Origin: Lachnospiraceae bacterium
Lineage (GTDB): Bacteria > Bacteroidota > Bacteroidia > Bacteroidales > Muribaculaceae
Assembly: GCA_023663655.1 (NCBI GenBank)
Contig: JAMPGZ010000008.1
Span: 1 to 64,000 of the forward strand
Reading direction: 5' to 3'
DNA: 64,000 nt
This document shows, in pieces, positions 61,077-64,000 of this stretch. Under the pieces are notes generated by a model. The model did no database searches. It saw nothing but the letters and a program-made list of their open reading frames with translations, and had not been told where the DNA came from. Both the position numbers and the translations under genes were made by a program. Each line of letters begins with the position of its first letter. Position 1 is the first letter of the stretch.

Positions 61077-64000
61077 ATGAAAAAGTTGTGTTTATTACTA
61101 TGCTCACTTCTTGTGTGCGTGGCGTCATTCGCTCAAATGCGTACCGTCACGGGCAAGGTTGTGCAGTCCGGCGATGAAGACCCCCTTGTAGGGGCTACCG
61201 TCCTCCCGGTTGGAGGTGGCACCGGAACATCTACTGATGTAGATGGAAACTTTACTCTCCGTGTACCGGAATCGGTAAAGAAACTTGTTGTTTCTTATGT
61301 TGGAATGGTGACCCAGGAGGTCGCAATCACAGGTCAGCCTATGTTGGTGAAGCTCAACAACGCTTCCAACGAGCTTGACGAAGTGATGGTGGTTGCTTAT
61401 GGTACCGCCAAGAAATCAGCCTACACCGGATCGGCTTCCGTTGTGAAGTCGGATGCTCTTGAAAATGCTCTTATCACCACTGTCACCGACGCTCTTTCTG
61501 GTAAGGTTGCCGGTGTGCAGACGTTGAGCAATAACGGTCAGCCGGGTAGCGCGCCCAAGATCCGCATCCGTGGTGTGGGTTCAATCAATGCAGGTACCGC
61601 TCCTCTTTACGTGGTGGACGGCGTTCCTTACGATGGATCTATCTCTGACATCAACACTATGGACGTAGAGTCGATGACCGTGTTGAAAGATGCTGCCGCA
61701 GCAGCGCTTTACGGTGCCCGTGGTGCCAACGGTGTGATTCTTATCACTACCAAGGCGGGTCGTGTCGGAGCTACCAAGATCACTCTCGATGCTCGTTGGG
61801 GTTCCAATTCAAGCGCAATTCCCAACTACGACGTGATCAAGTCGGTCGATCAGTTCACTGAGCTTGCCTACAAGGCTCTTTACAACGGTTATTATTACAA
61901 TCTTGGCAGCTCAGCCGCAGCCGCCCATCGTCTTGCCAACGCTAATATTCCCGTGGCTCTCGGTTATCAGGTCTACACTGTCGATCCCGGTGAGTTCCTG
62001 GTTGGCACTGATGGCAAAATCAATCCCAATGCACGTCTCGGCTACAGTGACGGTCAATACTATTATCGTCCCGATGACTGGATCGACGGCACTTTCCGCA
62101 ATGGACTCCGTCAGGAATACAATGTGAGCATCTCAGGCGGTAGCGACCGTTTCAACTACTATGTGTCAGGTTCTTACCTCGGAGATGATGGTCTTATCGA
62201 AGGTTCTCACTTCCAGCGTATGTCGGCACGCACCACTATGGACTATCAGGCAAAGAAATGGTTGAAGATCGGTACCAGCATGAGCTATACCTACACCAAC
62301 AGCGGTGATCCGGGCGACCAGACCAACGGAAGCTCTTCGGCAAATGCCTTCTTCCTCGCCTACAATATTGCACCCTACTATCCATTGTATGTACGCGATG
62401 CCAACGGCAATATCATGCACAATGAGAAATATGGTCACAAGATCTATGACTACGGTGATGGCAAGTCCACCAATTTCAAGCGTAACTTCATGAAGGAGTC
62501 CAACCCTGCCGGTACTCTTCTTTATGATACCGAAGATTACCTTACTGACGTGTTCAGCGGCAAGTGGTATATCCAGCTTACTCCAATCGAAGGTCTTACA
62601 GTCACCGGAACTCTCGGCTCATACGTGAGCAATATGCGCTATCACGGCATCGGCAATCCGTTCTACGGTGGTGCTGTGGCTTACGGCGGTTCTGCTTCGC
62701 AGGGCTACTACCGCACCCGTGCTCTCAACCTGCAGGGTCTTGCCAACTATCGCCGCACATTCAACAATGTGCATGACGTTGACTTGCTTCTCGGTTACGA
62801 AAGCTACGACTATAACTACGAGACTCTTACCGGCAACGGTTACAACCTCTATATGCCTGATTCATGGGCAATGTATAACGTCATCGACCGTAAGAACACC
62901 ACCGGCCGTCAGTTGACCTATGCTACACGCGGTATCTTTGCCCGTGCCAACTATTCATTTGACGCCCGCTACTTTGCAAGCGTGTCATTCCGTCGTGATG
63001 CTTCATCTCGTTTCGCTCCCGATCAGCGTTGGGGTAACTTCTGGTCAGTCAGCGGTGCATGGGATGCTGCAAAAGAGCAGTTCACTCAGGATCTTACATG
63101 GCTTGACCAGTTGAAGGTGAAAGCTTCTTTCGGTCAGCAGGGTAATGACGACCTTCTCTATGACGACGGTACCAGCAACTACTATCCTTATCAGGACCAG
63201 TACCGTGTGACCGGTGCCAACGGAATATGGAGCGACGGTGAGCTTTACTACAAGGGTAACAGCAAAATCACTTGGGAAACTTCCAATAACTTCAATGCCG
63301 GTATCGACTTCAGCGTGTTCAACAGTATGTTGAGCGGTACCGTAGAGTACTTCAACCGCCAGACTTCCGATATGCTTTACAACAAGCCGGTATCTCCGTC
63401 CAACGGTTACTCTTCAATCCCGATGAACATCGGTTCAATGCGTAACAACGGTGTTGAAATCGAGCTTAACTATCGTCCTGTTGATACTAAGAATATCACT
63501 TGGGATATCAACTACAACATCACTTTCATCAACAACAAGATCCTCAAGCTCCACCCCGACTTGAACGGCGAGCTTATCAGCGGTTCTCGCATATATCGTG
63601 AAGGTAAATCAATGTATGAATTGTATCTTCCGAAGTATATGGGTGTTGATCCCACCACAGGTCTTGCTCTTTATCTTGACCGCGACCCGATTGTTGACGC
63701 TGACGGTAACCAGATTGAAATCGACGGCGAACTTCAGTGGTCGGAGGAATACCTCTCAACCAATGGCGCTCACGCTTACTCCAATAACCGCAAGGCTACC
63801 GGCAATCTCATGCCTAAGGCTTACGGAGGTTTCGGAACTACTCTTAATGCCTACGGATTTGACTTCTCAATCTCGTTTGCTTATCAGTTTGGCGGAAAGA
63901 TCTGGGACTACACTTATCAGGACTTGATGCATAGCGGTAACGGTAGCGACATGGGACGCAACTGGCATAAGGATATTCTCAATGCTTGGACTCCGGAAAA
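61077..64000 (+). CDS. SusC/RagA-family TonB-dependent transporter, cut by the window end
   Basis: An open frame from 61077 to the end with no stop, about 974 codons. Signal peptide MKKLCLLLCSLLVCVASFA, carboxypeptidase-like domain (about 22-105; VTGKVVQSGDEDPLVGATV), DEVMVVAYGT, and the plug with LYVVDGVPYDG and VLKDAAAAALYGARGANGVI. The barrel is present almost to its end (NAWTPE at the edge). Signal and leader are closely related to the first susC, but the mature parts differ clearly, so the substrates probably differ. A susD partner is expected just outside the window. Confidence 0.93.
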   Translation, partial: MKKLCLLLCSLLVCVASFAQMRTVTGKVVQSGDEDPLVGATVLPVGGGTGTSTDVDGNFTLRVPESVKKLVVSYVGMVTQEVAITGQPMLVKLNNASNELDEVMVVAYGTAKKSAYTGSASVVKSDALENALITTVTDALSGKVAGVQTLSNNGQPGSAPKIRIRGVGSINAGTAPLYVVDGVPYDGSISDINTMDVESMTVLKDAAAAALYGARGANGVILITTKAGRVGATKITLDARWGSNSSAIPNYDVIKSVDQFTELAYKALYNGYYYNLGSSAAAAHRLANANIPVALGYQVYTVDPGEFLVGTDGKINPNARLGYSDGQYYYRPDDWIDGTFRNGLRQEYNVSISGGSDRFNYYVSGSYLGDDGLIEGSHFQRMSARTTMDYQAKKWLKIGTSMSYTYTNSGDPGDQTNGSSSANAFFLAYNIAPYYPLYVRDANGNIMHNEKYGHKIYDYGDGKSTNFKRNFMKESNPAGTLLYDTEDYLTDVFSGKWYIQLTPIEGLTVTGTLGSYVSNMRYHGIGNPFYGGAVAYGGSASQGYYRTRALNLQGLANYRRTFNNVHDVDLLLGYESYDYNYETLTGNGYNLYMPDSWAMYNVIDRKNTTGRQLTYATRGIFARANYSFDARYFASVSFRRDASSRFAPDQRWGNFWSVSGAWDAAKEQFTQDLTWLDQLKVKASFGQQGNDDLLYDDGTSNYYPYQDQYRVTGANGIWSDGELYYKGNSKITWETSNNFNAGIDFSVFNSMLSGTVEYFNRQTSDMLYNKPVSPSNGYSSIPMNIGSMRNNGVEIELNYRPVDTKNITWDINYNITFINNKILKLHPDLNGELISGSRIYREGKSMYELYLPKYMGVDPTTGLALYLDRDPIVDADGNQIEIDGELQWSEEYLSTNGAHAYSNNRKATGNLMPKAYGGFGTTLNAYGFDFSISFAYQFGGKIWDYTYQDLMHSGNGSDMGRNWHKDILNAWTPE

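Overview
The window looks like a chromosome segment of a gut Bacteroidales bacterium, most likely a member of the Muribaculaceae (family-level placement is inference). The evidence is: SusC/SusD pairs, an Mfa/FimA-type fimbrial operon, GldH, DUF4494 and DUF3575/DUF3868 proteins, an N-succinylornithine carbamoyltransferase, a TPP-riboswitch/TonB-receptor/PnuT thiamine unit, and promoters of the Bacteroidetes type (-33 TTTG, -7 TAnnTTTG). No tRNA, rRNA, CRISPR array, insertion sequence or prophage gene was seen.

Layout. 1-7.7 kb: a TPR protein, then a forward housekeeping run with a small coiled-coil protein, zapA, rny (RNase Y), a RicT/PSP1 protein, gldH, an M24 peptidase and a tRNA nucleotidyltransferase. 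7.7-15.4 kb (reverse): recJ-recQ, a C11 clostripain-like lipoprotein with mscS, and cardiolipin synthase. 15.5-16.7 kb: rpsF-rpsR-rplI. 17-22 kb: a TPP riboswitch with a thiamine outer-membrane receptor and PnuT, convergent with transketolase, a TPP enzyme. 22-26.4 kb: sugar MFS transporter, YggS, DUF4494, a formate/nitrite channel and succinylornithine carbamoyltransferase. 26.5-31.6 kb: a Wzx-type flippase divergent from argF' and convergent with the dTDP-rhamnose operon rfbACDB. 31.7-34.8 kb: an AlkD-like protein and a secreted duplicated leucine-rich-repeat protein. 35-47.3 kb: one reverse fimbrial operon (DUF3575, DUF3868/OmpA, Mfa1-like, Mfa2-like, Mfa-like, two large tip-like lipoproteins). 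47.5-54.4 kb: an NhaC antiporter divergent from a glycosidase pair (GH140-like, then a GH78 fused to a sialidase-fold domain). 54.4-64 kb: gdhA, then SusC-SusD and a second SusC that runs off the window.

How the parts work together. The 35-64 kb half is surface-facing: fimbriae whose large subunits appear to carry starch-binding-like modules, secreted glycosidases acting on rhamnose- and possibly apiose-containing glycans, and two TonB-dependent glycan uptake systems. The first half is core metabolism and nucleic-acid maintenance.

The most unusual signals are non-coding. A family of 9-bp tandem repeats (consensus near TTAAAGTCC) lies at five intergenic sites, and at two of them it is joined in the same order to a 7-bp TTGAGAA repeat. 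Homopolymeric G tracts sit just upstream of the fimbrial promoters (G11) and of the second SusC promoter (G9). The two susC genes share a nearly identical leader of about 125 bp. The TPP riboswitch closes its P1 helix one base before the start codon of the gene it controls.
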